Of a stretch of 64,000 nt of DNA, positions 34,293-43,853 are shown piece by piece; the first letter of the stretch is position 1; each line of letters opens with the position of its first letter. This stretch comes from Sporosarcina gallistercoris. GTDB taxonomy: Bacteria > Bacillota > Bacilli > Bacillales_A > Planococcaceae. A model generated the notes under the pieces. That model was not told the origin of the DNA. It ran no database searches and saw only the letters and a list, made by a program, of their open reading frames with translations. Location: positions 276,266 to 340,265 of the forward strand of contig NZ_JACSQY010000003.1 of assembly GCF_014836415.1 (NCBI RefSeq). The letters are read 5' to 3'. A program made the translations under genes and the position numbers.

Positions 34293-35738
34293 TTATCTTT
34301 TCAATCCTGGAACATCTTTTCTTACGACATCAAACAATCCAGCGCCAATGATCTCAAGGGCAGATTGCATTCTGTCCTGAGAAATATTATCTTCAAGTGT
34401 ATCTTGCGGGGTATGATACACTTTTTCGATGTGATAAACTAACGGATCCCAACTGTCGATTCCCATCCATATGAATAGTGCAGAAGGAATCCCAGCATTA
34501 TGGAACGGTACGTGGTCACTCGAGCCGAATTTACCAGGTAAGATATCCGAATTTCCAAGTCGTGCACCTGCCGCTGTTGTCGAATCTGTAACAATATTTG
34601 TACTGCCGTCTACGGTCATAGCATAGAGGTTCTTTGCAAGATCGTAATTCGTCGCTACCATGTCGGGATTGAATACTGCGACTATATTATCCCGTTCTGC
34701 TTGCGACAATTGGTCAACATAATATCTCGATCCTAACAAACCACGTTCTTCTGAACCGAACGCAATGAACTTCATGTCTATATCTGTATTATATCCTTTA
34801 AATACACGAGCTAACTCGAGCATTAAACCTGTGCCTGACGCATTATCATTTGCCCCTGGAGCACCGACTACACTATCCATATGGGCGCTTAGAATCACTT
34901 CTTTGCCATTATTCTTTTTATTCTTGGCTTTTTTCGTTCCGATGACGTTAACCGATTGCAAATTGGAATAATGTTTCGAGCTAAGCGAAATCTCAACAGG
35001 ACCATTGTCCATCTGTTCTTTCAACCATTCCCCTTGAATATAAGCTGCTCCATAAACAGGGATGTCATAGGATTTCGTCAAACTAGGATTGAAAGTGGAA
35101 CCATAGTTGCCGCGGCTCCCTACAACACTTTGAAGAATGACCCCGCTAGCACCAGCAAGTACTGCATTGTCAACTTGCAAGCGGTAATTTGCCGTTGAGG
35201 AAGCACGTGTTAATAAGACAACTTTCCCTTTGACATCTGCCGGGAAATCATTTGCATTCGTACCGTCTTCCACGAAAATAACTTCTCCATTCATTGGTGT
35301 ATCACTTATCTTCCCGTTAGGTGCCGCACCCATCTGCCATGATTCTCCATCAGCAAATTCAACAGTTGCAATATATTGATCAGCGACCGGGAAATATTGA
35401 TAGTCCACTTCATAGCCGTTGTTTTTAAGCTGACTTGCTACATAATCGGCTGCTTGCTTTTCAGCTTCCAATCCTCCGGGACGCGGACCGATTTCCTCAG
35501 ACAAATACCTGATATGTTCAATCGCCTTCTTCGCATCCACACGTGCAACAACTTTTTGGTCATGTGCTGCATTTGACTTTCCAGTTACGACTTGCGACGT
35601 TAAAGGTTCAGCGTTTGCTTGTCCGAATTCCGCAATTGGAAATGCACTGAAAACCAATGTCCCTGCAAGTGTTATTGTTAAAATTGACTTCTTGAAAGCT
35701 TTACTGCCATTTCCAATCCCTGTCATACTTTCCTTCAT
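34293..35738 (-). CDS. Secreted M28-family aminopeptidase (YwaD-like)
   Basis: A 481-residue exported zinc peptidase. After a signal peptide (SILTITLAGTLVFSAFPIAEFGQANA) come a PA domain (about residues 130-260) and the M28 catalytic domain with metal ligands in LSAHMDSV, PGANDNASGTG, FGSEERGLLGS, NPDMV and KVYHTPQDT. All five ligands are present. It resembles B. subtilis YwaD and should release N-terminal residues from peptides outside the cell. I prefer ATG 35738; the TTG at 35750 overlaps the AAGGAG ribosome site. Confidence 0.9.
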   Translation of the reverse strand: MKESMTGIGNGSKAFKKSILTITLAGTLVFSAFPIAEFGQANAEPLTSQVVTGKSNAAHDQKVVARVDAKKAIEHIRYLSEEIGPRPGGLEAEKQAADYVASQLKNNGYEVDYQYFPVADQYIATVEFADGESWQMGAAPNGKISDTPMNGEVIFVEDGTNANDFPADVKGKVVLLTRASSTANYRLQVDNAVLAGASGVILQSVVGSRGNYGSTFNPSLTKSYDIPVYGAAYIQGEWLKEQMDNGPVEISLSSKHYSNLQSVNVIGTKKAKNKKNNGKEVILSAHMDSVVGAPGANDNASGTGLMLELARVFKGYNTDIDMKFIAFGSEERGLLGSRYYVDQLSQAERDNIVAVFNPDMVATNYDLAKNLYAMTVDGSTNIVTDSTTAAGARLGNSDILPGKFGSSDHVPFHNAGIPSALFIWMGIDSWDPLVYHIEKVYHTPQDTLEDNISQDRMQSALEIIGAGLFDVVRKDVPGLKR

Positions 35739-35750
35739 AAAACTATCCAA

Positions 35751-36257
35751 CTCCTTCTGCGATAATAATTAGTTCGTCCTTTTCTAAGTTAAACAGATGA
35801 ATAGGGAAGTCGTTAATGAAAGTCATCAGTCGAATCGTTCATAAACCACACTCCTTCGATTGTCTAATAGTTTAAGTCGCTAAAAGCATTCTCTTTTTGC
35901 TCTATGAACTCCTCCACAGAAAGTGAAAACAGCTATTAATTCACATAAAAGTGAGAATTTTATGGGTTTTTAGAAGTGATAGGGGCCCGGCTGTGAAATA
36001 GTCCGGTAATCTCAACGTTTGAAGTGGTACAAATCATCAGAAAAGAATACAGGGAGAGATTCTACTAAAACGTGATTGCTTTTCTTCTTCTTCTTATTAG
36101 AGCCGGAACTTGGGCTAGTGTGGCTATTCGGTTTGCAGGAAAAGATTAGCAGTATGTATTCCAATAAATTTCCAAGTGATGTATGATGAAGGCATGGATA
36201 ATTCATGGAATAAACTAAATCTTGTAACTTGGTTTAATGAAGAAAGGAGATCATCAC
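35751..36257. other. Intergenic gap without a recognisable gene
   Basis: About 500 bases between divergent genes. A 64-codon frame on the minus strand (36012-36206) has a low-complexity KKKKKSNH stretch and no ribosome site, so I do not call it. No repeat or operator was recognised. Confidence 0.45.
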
Positions 36258-36566
36258 ATGAACAAGCGAATCCAAAACGGAGCGTTGTATGGGTTCATCA
36301 TCTCCATCGCGCTCGGTCTGCTCCTGGCGAACTATACAGCCACGACATATGAAGGAGATTTGACAATCATCACCTACTTGCCTGTATACGACTATGTGGT
36401 GGCAGTCCTAAGATACGGTGCAATCGGAACGCTAATCGGAATGTTCATAGGCTGGCGGAAAAACAAGGCAGAATATGAGGGTCCGAAAACCTATTATGGT
36501 GAAGTGTTTCTCGGAGTCTTTTTTCTCTCCATAGGGATCGCCGCACTCGCCTTTCTGTGGAGTTGA
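36258..36566 (+). CDS. Small three-helix membrane protein
   Basis: A 102-residue protein with three membrane helices (residues 8-25, 43-62 and 80-100) and a charged loop (RKNKAEYEGPKTYYGE). I do not recognise a family. ATG 36258 lies eight bases after AAAGGAG. It stands 33 bases before the lipoprotein gene and is probably in one transcript with it. Confidence 0.65.
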   Translation: MNKRIQNGALYGFIISIALGLLLANYTATTYEGDLTIITYLPVYDYVVAVLRYGAIGTLIGMFIGWRKNKAEYEGPKTYYGEVFLGVFFLSIGIAALAFLWS

Positions 36567-36599
36567 AAGTCAAGTCATCGGAAAGAGTAGGGGGGCAAA

Positions 36600-37280
36600 G
36601 TGAAAAAGAAGAGACTCACGGTGTTATTTCTTTTCGTTGCTTCACTGGGGGCAGGGTGTTCTGCATGGGATGCGTTCCGCGGATGCCCGGACGGTCAAAT
36701 TGAATGGATGGATATACTTATGATCATCGATATCAAATATTCCAGTGACTTCAAACATCCGGATGATTATGCTCTGCCCAAAATAGGTAAAAGCATCGGC
36801 AAGGTCAAGTATATGCTCGCCGATCATGCCTGTGCCAATCATAGATTGCGAAACGGAGATGCCTCGTATGTGCCGATAGGGGAGGAAGTTTTTGTAGCGA
36901 AAGGCTACAAATCGGAATTTCGTGTCATTGCAAATGGCCGCGTGTTTGAAGCAATCGAAAATCCGAAAGCAGAAACACTCGGAGACTTCGCCGATATACA
37001 AGGGAAAGTGACCAAAATCAGTATCCACAGCGATAATGAAGATAACCTCATTGGTGAACTGGATAGAAAACAGACAGATGAATTTCTTAAAGAGTACCTG
37101 TCACCTGTTTATTGAGGAGATATTGACGCAGAAGATGAGAAAAAAAGAAACAACCAACTCATTATTTTCTTTCACTTGGATGATGGGTCAACTTACCAAA
37201 CAATCTACGTGCTGGACGAAAATATTTTTGGTGATGTAGCGTATGGCAATAAAAGACGAAGGGAATTATTGATACATTAA
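36600..37280 (+). pseudogene. Lipoprotein gene interrupted by an in-frame TGA
   Basis: GTG 36600 opens a lipoprotein (signal KKKRLTVLFLFVASLGAGC) of 171 residues, ending at TGA 37113-37115 after YLSPVY. The same frame continues for 54 further codons to TAA 37280, reading DIDAEDEKKRNNQLIIFFHL, then DDGSTYQTIYVLDENIFGDV, which is clearly protein-like. So the original gene was about 226 codons, and one nonsense change has cut it. The shorter product may still be made. I do not recognise the family. GGGGGGCAAA precedes the start. Confidence 0.7.
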
Positions 37281-37468
37281 TAAAGAGGTGAGCGCAGCGG
37301 GAATTTCGAAAAATAGCTTACCGGAAGCAAAATCATTGATTACGGCTGGATCCTTTGCCTGTAGGGAATTCTGCCAATTGTGGTGTATGAATACTTGAAA
37401 ATTAAGTAAGGGAAAACACATTTATAAGGAAATTAATGTAAGAAAATTTATTGATAGGGGAAACTAAG

Positions 37469-37882
37469 ATGCGATCTCAAGAACTTGAAATAATGGAAAT
37501 CCCGAGATGGGGTACCTATTTACGAGGAATTTGGCTAGAAACATTTTCAGAACACTTGACCATTAAAGAACGCAAGGAAATCTACCTGGATTCCTTCTTG
37601 TGGCATCTCTGCAGTTATAAAAAGGCAGCCTGTCTTGAAAAGGAAGAGGCCATCCGAGCCTTCGAAAAGCAAAGAAAGGAGAAATGTACGATTTTTTATC
37701 AATTCATCAATGACGCTTATTTAGTTCAAAATGCTGCAACTCTATCTATGAAAGACCTACCGTACGAAGAGCTGAGTTGGGATTATTCAGATATATACGT
37801 TATGGACTGGGAAAACAAGTGGACATTCATCATCACACATGAGCATGACTCTTTGGGTCCATACTATATTTCTCTCCAATAA
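37469..37882 (+). CDS. DUF4275-family protein
   Basis: A 137-residue soluble protein with the DUF4275 pattern: WLETFSEHLTIKERKEIYLD, SFLWHLCSYKKAACLEKEEA, FYQFINDAYLVQNAATLS, DIYVMDWENKWTFIITHEHD, GPYY. Small proteins of this kind are frequent in Bacillus, often in polymorphic-toxin or immunity-like clusters, but the role is not known. ATG 37469 follows AGGGGAAAC; the longer frame from 37451 lacks a site. It stands alone after the broken lipoprotein gene. Confidence 0.75.
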   Translation: MRSQELEIMEIPRWGTYLRGIWLETFSEHLTIKERKEIYLDSFLWHLCSYKKAACLEKEEAIRAFEKQRKEKCTIFYQFINDAYLVQNAATLSMKDLPYEELSWDYSDIYVMDWENKWTFIITHEHDSLGPYYISLQ

Positions 37883-37998
37883 TTTATTTTTCCATAATCA
37901 CAGGACTACACAACTCATATAGTAATTGTTGAATTTAGGAATTACAGTGTTGTATAAGCAGAGCTTTCGACTTTATTTAAGAAAGGAAGTAGGTTTTC

Positions 37999-38193
37999 AT
38001 GACTAAAAACGGATGCAAGTATGTCATTGTGCTATTTGCTTTGCTGACGTTCTATCAGTGGATTGCAACTCCGGAAATTCGTTGGTCAAACAATATTGGA
38101 ATATCCTCACTGGCCTTTTTCATATTTCTACTTGTTGAGTGGGCGGATCAACGGTATGGCTGGAAGAAATCGAAACACGAAAGAGTAAGTTGA
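37999..38193 (+). CDS. Small two-helix membrane protein
   Basis: A 64-residue protein with helices at about residues 6-23 and 33-49 and a basic tail (YGWKKSKHER). AAAGGAAG precedes the ATG by ten bases. Not recognised. Confidence 0.55.
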   Translation: MTKNGCKYVIVLFALLTFYQWIATPEIRWSNNIGISSLAFFIFLLVEWADQRYGWKKSKHERVS

Positions 38194-38305
38194 TGCGAAA
38201 AACATGAGATTTACTTGAGTTGTAATTTTATAAGTGCAAAATGCCTTTAACTGAACCAAACCAGATTTACTCACTGTAGTTAAAAACTGTAGAGGTGGAA
38301 AGTAA

Positions 38306-38926
38306 TTGAAAAACGGGGAGGCAAAACTGATGGAAAAAATACCTTTTGAACGTCCAACGAACTATTATGATGAACATCTGTACCCGATTGATGAACAGAT
38401 TTGTGCTTTATTAAAACAACGTAAGGATCTCTCGGATAATAACCCTAGTTATCCGTCTGAAGAAATGATCGTTAATTTGGCTGAAAAGTATGAGCTCTAT
38501 GAAGACTTTTTAAGTTCGTTGTTCGGAACGCTGAAAATGGAAGATTTATTTAAACCACGTGTGGAACCGATTGGATTTAGAAAGCACATACCTGTTTTAC
38601 AATCAGTTGAAATAGATGAGCGTTTATATTCTGTAACTTTTATTAGGCAGTTCGAGAATGCCAGCGTCGTGAACCTCAATATCGATTGGGATGGTACAAA
38701 TGATGATCCACACCTACTTGATCACGATAACTTCGAATTGTTTGTAGGCGAATCATACGATTGCCGAATGGAAAGCGGAGGGGGCTCGACAGGATATTAC
38801 CACTATAACTATATTATTTCTCCGCCGTTACCAGATGATTCTTCTGGCATTGACTTACTATTTAAAGAATATAAAGACCATTTCAAAGAGAAACCGACAG
38901 GTCTTGAGTTCTGTATTCATTTGTAA
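38306..38926 (+). CDS. Hypothetical soluble protein
   Basis: A 206-residue acidic protein with a helical N-terminal part (PIDEQICALLKQRKDLSDNN) and a beta-rich C-terminal part (YSVTFIRQFENASVVNLNID, SGGGSTGYYHYNYIISPPLP). Proteins that begin PIDEQICxLLKxRK are common in Bacillales as uncharacterised proteins; I cannot give a function. TTG 38306 follows GAGGTGG at six bases; ATG 38330 with a weaker site is the alternative. An R repeat lies between it and the convergent phosphodiesterase gene. Confidence 0.65.
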   Translation: MKNGEAKLMEKIPFERPTNYYDEHLYPIDEQICALLKQRKDLSDNNPSYPSEEMIVNLAEKYELYEDFLSSLFGTLKMEDLFKPRVEPIGFRKHIPVLQSVEIDERLYSVTFIRQFENASVVNLNIDWDGTNDDPHLLDHDNFELFVGESYDCRMESGGGSTGYYHYNYIISPPLPDDSSGIDLLFKEYKDHFKEKPTGLEFCIHL

Positions 38927-38951
38927 TACATTTCAATAATAAATATAAAAA

Positions 38952-39011
38952 AACCTGTGCATGAAACGATCATGAATGTTTGAATAAACATGAAAGTTTG
39001 CTGCACAGGCA
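38952..39011. repeat. Family R palindromic repeat, canonical copy
   Basis: AACCTGTGCATGAAACGATC, ATGAATGTTTGAATAAACAT, GAAAGTTTGCTGCACAGGCA form the standard 60-bp palindrome. It touches the stop codon of the minus-strand gene at 39012 and separates two convergent genes. Confidence 0.78.
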
Positions 39012-40946
39012 CTAGTTTGTTTTCCAAATCGGTTGTCCCTCTACAAAATCGGGTGCCTGTAAATCTAATAACTCATATAAACTTGGAGCGATATCTGTCA
39101 TTGTAATTCTGTAGTTCAATTCACCAGGTGAAATCCGTGGACCTGATGCAAACAATATCGGGCGTAGTCTCGGACGCTCTGGATTTCCGCCATGACTGCC
39201 CATTTCCAGCGTTGGTTCAGCAGCAATGTTTGCATCTTTCCCCATCAAAAATCCTGGAGCGGCAGATAAGAAGACATCTCCACTATTTCCGTTATTTATT
39301 GATGCATATTCATCGTCTTTATCTGTCCAGATTACCTCGTAAGGCGTGACTTCCTCTTTATCTGATGAAAACATTGTCACCTTGGGATAGGTAACCCCTT
39401 TATAAGCTGTATCATTCTTTTCGCTCAGCCATTGGTAAACTAGATTTGCTGCTTTTCGCGGATCGCGATAAAGAGGGGAGAAGACGGATCGATTTGCGAA
39501 TGCTGATACAATTTCTTGTTTCACTTCAGCGAATTCTGATGGATCCACAATTCCTTCTTTCTCTCTGCCTTTTAAGTTTACGTACACATGGGCAATCGTC
39601 CCACTCGCTTCAGCGTATGCTTTTGTTTTAGACGAATCAATCGTTCCATCCTTATCTTTCACTAGAAGTCCCGCTTTTTCGAGTTCCTCATTCGGAGATA
39701 ATCGTGTATGAACCGGCTCTAGCCCATGATCAGAGATGAGTAGTAAGTGATCATCAGGTTTCTGATTGTCTTTGATTCTCCCAATCATCTGATCTACTTG
39801 TGCAAATGCCCAACTTACATACATCTCTTTCTCCTGGACAGCTGCCAGATCATAGCCTGGCTGTGCAGTATCTCTCAATAAAAATTCATGGAGTTCAGTA
39901 TCCACTGTTGGATAATAGTAAAACAGCAAGTCAGGTCGATATGTATCTTTAATGTACAAACTGACATCGGTCACCCACTCAGCAAACCGTTCTCCAGCCT
40001 GTTCGTACTCTTTTCTTGTAATAGTTCCTGCAGTAAATGCCCCTAATTCATCAGCAGCCGGATAAAATCCGAATTCCGATTCAATCTTCTCCGCAAAACC
40101 CTCCGGCCCGCGGTAGATTCCGCCCATTACCGTACCTTGAAACAATTGAAGTCCATCTTTTTTTGAGATATCTCCTTTTAGCATGATATATAATCCCGAG
40201 CTATCAAAATAGGGTATATCCAAGACGACGGCATTCCAGTCGTCCACTGAGATCTCTTCTCCGATTTTGTTTGGATCCGCGGAAATGTAGAGCTTCGGTT
40301 CTTTTTCAACTGTTCTCAGCACGAATAGTTGCTGAGTGGGATAGTCTTCAATATCCAATGTAACTACGGCTTCTTCAACTTCTATTGATTTTGAAACCAG
40401 TTGGCGGACTCGATCATCTTTTATTGATGAAAATTCCAAGTCATGAAGGGCGGATTCAGCCAACGTTCCGCCTGAATACACCGCGTACGTAGCAGCAGAA
40501 GCATTCTCCGGATTTGAGTCGGGGAAAGCCACGGTTGCTGTAACTTTTCCTTGATTTTTGGCCTCATTCCAAATCGGGGTCACTCCAAGCGTCTGTGAAA
40601 ATCCACTTTGATCGTCTTTTAGTTTTCTTCCTTGATTATGAAATTCATTGCTGACGATGCCTGTTGCTGCTGGTCCTGCACCTGTTGCCATCGCAGCATG
40701 TGATGGTGCGGTCAAGGAAGGCATGACAGTGACGAAATCGGTGGCGTAGGCTGATCCATGTTGAAACTCCTGCAAGTTAGGCATAATCCCATTATTCATA
40801 TAGCGCTGGGCATCCATATTACCTAACCCATCGAACGACACCACACTGATTGTACTTGTGGGCTCACCCGCATAAGCGGACTGGGTACTACTAGAGGTGA
40901 TACTGATAAAAATAATGATACTAAAAACTTTTATGTACTTATGTAT
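39012..40946 (-). CDS. Exported type I phosphodiesterase/alkaline phosphatase-superfamily protein with ATA start position
   Basis: The alkaline-phosphatase-superfamily core is clear: VVSFDGLGNMD, MPSLTAPSHAAMATG (nucleophile Ser/Thr region), DHLLLISDHGLEP, GSHGG near the end, and TDIAPSLYELL. With a standard start the frame begins only at GTG 40844 inside the first strand, leaving no signal. Upstream in the same frame a perfect signal peptide is encoded (HKYIKVFSIIIFISIT, cleavage after SAYA). It is preceded by ATA at 40944-40946, and GCGAGGG stands eight bases upstream of that ATA. So the natural start is probably a mutated or non-standard codon. Likely substrates are phosphodiesters, which I cannot narrow down. 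Confidence 0.72.
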   Translation of the reverse strand: MHKYIKVFSIIIFISITSSSTQSAYAGEPTSTISVVSFDGLGNMDAQRYMNNGIMPNLQEFQHGSAYATDFVTVMPSLTAPSHAAMATGAGPAATGIVSNEFHNQGRKLKDDQSGFSQTLGVTPIWNEAKNQGKVTATVAFPDSNPENASAATYAVYSGGTLAESALHDLEFSSIKDDRVRQLVSKSIEVEEAVVTLDIEDYPTQQLFVLRTVEKEPKLYISADPNKIGEEISVDDWNAVVLDIPYFDSSGLYIMLKGDISKKDGLQLFQGTVMGGIYRGPEGFAEKIESEFGFYPAADELGAFTAGTITRKEYEQAGERFAEWVTDVSLYIKDTYRPDLLFYYYPTVDTELHEFLLRDTAQPGYDLAAVQEKEMYVSWAFAQVDQMIGRIKDNQKPDDHLLLISDHGLEPVHTRLSPNEELEKAGLLVKDKDGTIDSSKTKAYAEASGTIAHVYVNLKGREKEGIVDPSEFAEVKQEIVSAFANRSVFSPLYRDPRKAANLVYQWLSEKNDTAYKGVTYPKVTMFSSDKEEVTPYEVIWTDKDDEYASINNGNSGDVFLSAAPGFLMGKDANIAAEPTLEMGSHGGNPERPRLRPILFASGPRISPGELNYRITMTDIAPSLYELLDLQAPDFVEGQPIWKTN

Positions 40947-41279
40947 AGTGAAATCCCTCGCTTTTCAGAACTATTCCCCAGACTTGTATCCCCTTTATTC
41001 ATATGACTTAAACTAGTATTTCAAAAAAATCGGGCTAGAACTGAATCTCCTTCTAATAATCTTGGCGCTGCCAATCATTCTTTATCAAACTACCGTACAT
41101 TGAAGGAATTTGACGATAAAGGAGTTTCTACCACTTTTTTCATGTAGTTATTATAAAATGTCTAGCCGCCGAATTTGCTGACAACTAGTTAGACCCGCAT
41201 ATAACTTTACCTGATTGGTTCCTGAAAACTGTAACATTCCAACAGTACCTCCGTCTAACTTGTCAAAGGGGGTTGAACC
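40947..41279. other. Divergent intergenic region
   Basis: About 330 bases between divergent genes, with no recognised gene, repeat or operator; the AT-rich parts near 41150 and 40920 can hold promoters. Confidence 0.4.
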
Positions 41280-42437
41280 ATGAATAAAGTGATCGTTACC
41301 ATCATATTATCTATTTCTTTATTGGCGGGCGGATGCGGGACATCCGGAATAGAGCGGACATTAGTCAGTAATTCTGATGAGCAACAAGACAGCGGCGAGG
41401 TTAAAACAAACAGTCGTGAAATTATTGCAGAACTGAAGCAGACAGTTAAAAAGACGCCTAAACGAGATCAATTAGCTCTTGAGCAACTAACAAGAACAGA
41501 TTATAAAGAAGGCTTATTCGGGGAACCATCCAAGGAATTGGAGGAAGACATGGCGGTCCAGGCGATAGAAGGACTGGCTGCAATCGAAGCATTCGAAAAA
41601 GTGTACGGCGGTTATGCAGGATTCGACAAAGAGGGTGTGATCTTTTTTGAAAATCAGATGGACGGTGCTACACAATCTGGTATTTGGATCGGAGTGAAAG
41701 ACCCAGACGCGAGGTTGCAGGAGGTTCTCGACATCTTGCAGCTGAAAGTCGATGCAGGAGAAATTTTAGCGGAACCGATCTACATTTTCCTCAGTCCGCA
41801 TACTCAGCATGAATTACATGTTCAGCAAGACAAAGTAGCAAAAGCGGTTGATGAACTGCATAGAGACCGAGGTTCGTATTCAGTATCCGTCGATACGATT
41901 TCAGGTGTGATTTCAATCGGACATGATTTTTTGAAAGCCGATCAGAAAAAAGGATTGGAAAAACAATTTTCTGAAGATACGTTGTATTTCAAGCAGGAAG
42001 GCAGTATGATCGCAGAGCCAGGAGAGTCCGCGATTATCAAACCGAAAAACGATGAAACTGACACTCCTGTGGAAGAAGGCGGATTTGTCCTGGGGATTTC
42101 GGACAGCAGCTTTTTTGTCGCTGGGGGATCGGAAAGTGCGGTAAGCTATTCATTCCACGAAGCCGATCAGCTGACAGTTGGACAGCGTGTGAAAGTGGAA
42201 GCGACCGGCGCAATTGCTGAGTCATATCCTGCGCAAGGTGAAGCGAAGTTCGTCGAAATCCTTTCTGATTATCATCCTGCGGGCGCAGTGCTTTCTGAAT
42301 CACAAGTTGTTGAGAAAGCGATTCAGCAGAAGACGAGCGATTTTATCGTTATTGAAAAAGTGAGATATGAAGCATCCCGCAACGTTTGGACGCTGAAGCT
42401 GAACGATGAGAGTGTAGTGGAAATTGAAGATCGGTGA
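41280..42437 (+). CDS. Lipoprotein with C-terminal DUF3221-like domain
   Basis: A 385-residue lipoprotein: signal MNKVIVTIILSISLLAGGC with the lipobox Cys, a central mixed domain (residues 60-240), then about 100 residues that fit DUF3221 (YobA type): GFVLGISDSSFFVAGG, LTVGQRVKVEATGAIAESYP and KFVEIL. No enzymatic motif is visible. AAAGGGGGTT precedes the ATG. It is monocistronic, with no partner recognised. Confidence 0.72.
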   Translation: MNKVIVTIILSISLLAGGCGTSGIERTLVSNSDEQQDSGEVKTNSREIIAELKQTVKKTPKRDQLALEQLTRTDYKEGLFGEPSKELEEDMAVQAIEGLAAIEAFEKVYGGYAGFDKEGVIFFENQMDGATQSGIWIGVKDPDARLQEVLDILQLKVDAGEILAEPIYIFLSPHTQHELHVQQDKVAKAVDELHRDRGSYSVSVDTISGVISIGHDFLKADQKKGLEKQFSEDTLYFKQEGSMIAEPGESAIIKPKNDETDTPVEEGGFVLGISDSSFFVAGGSESAVSYSFHEADQLTVGQRVKVEATGAIAESYPAQGEAKFVEILSDYHPAGAVLSESQVVEKAIQQKTSDFIVIEKVRYEASRNVWTLKLNDESVVEIEDR

Positions 42438-42993
42438 ACGAGCAATATCCCCTTCACATGAGAACTCTAAAAAAATTCGGTCTTATTTCTGACATGCAAT
42501 CTGCAATTGGGAGTTGTGTCGTCTAAAGTTGGGATTACTGAATTATACATAGTAATTGCAGCTTATTGAGAATCTATAAAACACTGCGCTTTCAAGGGGA
42601 AGAAGGTAGGTAGTCAAACAGTCCAGAAGAATTACGCTATAAAAAAATGTTACCCAATTTACTATACTATCTCTTACAGCAGTCACCACGCTTGGTATAG
42701 ATGTTGACTTCATGACTGGCCTTCTAAACTCTGTTATTGCTCGTGCATTTGGTGTTTTAGGCAGTTCACTCTTCATAGATACCACTTGCGTATCGTTTGT
42801 TTGGAGTCCCAAATGATTTGTCATGTAAGTATTCGGTGTAGGCTTTGTCATAGGTGTTGTCTAAGACTCTTGTGAAACTGCACTGAATACATTCTCTGAC
42901 GGCTTGTCACAGCAACTGTTGAATTTGCTAAAGAGGATAAGGAAAGTAAAGTAGGTAAAGCAGCTACTATAAAATCATAATGAGTTAGTAAGT
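42438..42993. other. Decayed coding-like region
   Basis: No intact gene. On the plus strand frames with protein-like phrases (LTAVTTLGIDVDFMTGLLNS, SLFIDTTCVSFVWSPK, then ATVEFAKEDKESKVGKAATI before a TAA) are broken by stops and shifts between about 42640 and 42985. It looks like the 3' part of a former gene. The family cannot be named. Confidence 0.35.
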
Positions 42994-43036
42994 AAAGCCA
43001 CAAACACCGAAGAAGTTTTGGTGATTGTGGCTTTGT
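42994..43036. terminator. Terminator-like hairpin between the decayed gene and the serine hydrolase
   Basis: AAAGCCACAA and TTGTGGCTTT, with CACC/GGTG inside, form a strong stem. A- and T-rich ends allow use in both directions. Confidence 0.6.
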
Positions 43037-43061
43037 CAATTTCACGTACGTCTATTTCTGC

Positions 43062-43853
43062 TCATAGATAATCGATGATTGCTTTACCAATCGCCGCAAT
43101 CGTTTTCTGACCTTCGTGGTTATGGTCCCAGTTTGATGTCAGAACAGCGATGTCGACGCGTCTGTTGCCTTTTTCAAAATAAGCGATGTCGTGTTCTATG
43201 CCTGGCAGGGTACCGGTTTTGTTTCCGATGATCAGATTGTCGTCAAAAATAGGCTGGTACGCAGGGAGCTTGTCGATCAGCTGTTGGTCACACATGATCG
43301 TCTTCAGCTGCTGTTTGCTAGTAAGTGACAGAAATTCGCTTGCTGGGTCCAAGCAAGCTAGGAAGCGGACCATATCTCTAGCGGTAGCGACATTTTCCAA
43401 TCCCTTAGCCAAAGCGTCATAGTCCATGAATTTCCGGCTTACTAGTGAATGCTCCGCGCCAACTTGTCTGAAAAACGACTGGATGCGCTCAAAACCTACG
43501 TGTTCGATGACGAGGTTAGCTGCTGTATTGTCTGAGACGATGATGTATAAGATCAGCGCATTACGCAATGTAATCTGTTCCATGCTGTGCATATACGCTA
43601 AAATGCCCGATCCGCCAACAGGCTCTACGATTTTCATTGGTGTGTCCAAGTCAATTTCACCACGATCCGCAAATGCGAGACAAGCCATGGCAACCGGAAC
43701 TTTCAAAATGCTTGCTGACCTTATCACTTCATCCGGTCGTATCGAAATTGTTCCATCCGGCGTATTTGCGTAAAGCGAGACGTTCCCAGCTGCGTCACTG
43801 CATATTCTGCGGAGTTCTTGTTCCAGTTGTATGTAATTCATTGTCTTCACCAT
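43062..43853 (-). CDS. Serine hydrolase, class A beta-lactamase-like
   Basis: A 263-residue protein of the serine beta-lactamase/D,D-peptidase fold. The three motifs are SxxK in RSASILKVPV (Ser about residue 48), SDN in VSDNTAAN and KTG in GNKTGTLPG. The class A omega-loop ExxLN motif is not evident (YDALAKGLEN lies in that place), and there is no signal peptide, so an antibiotic-hydrolysing role is doubtful; a cytoplasmic or esterase-like role is possible. Two in-frame ATGs (43853 and 43841) are possible starts. Confidence 0.8.
   Translation of the reverse strand: MVKTMNYIQLEQELRRICSDAAGNVSLYANTPDGTISIRPDEVIRSASILKVPVAMACLAFADRGEIDLDTPMKIVEPVGGSGILAYMHSMEQITLRNALILYIIVSDNTAANLVIEHVGFERIQSFFRQVGAEHSLVSRKFMDYDALAKGLENVATARDMVRFLACLDPASEFLSLTSKQQLKTIMCDQQLIDKLPAYQPIFDDNLIIGNKTGTLPGIEHDIAYFEKGNRRVDIAVLTSNWDHNHEGQKTIAAIGKAIIDYL

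Noticed and set aside
36012..36206. A 64-codon minus-strand frame with a Lys-rich middle
   Set aside because: No ribosome site, no family resemblance, and the Lys run comes from a TTC repeat on the other strand.
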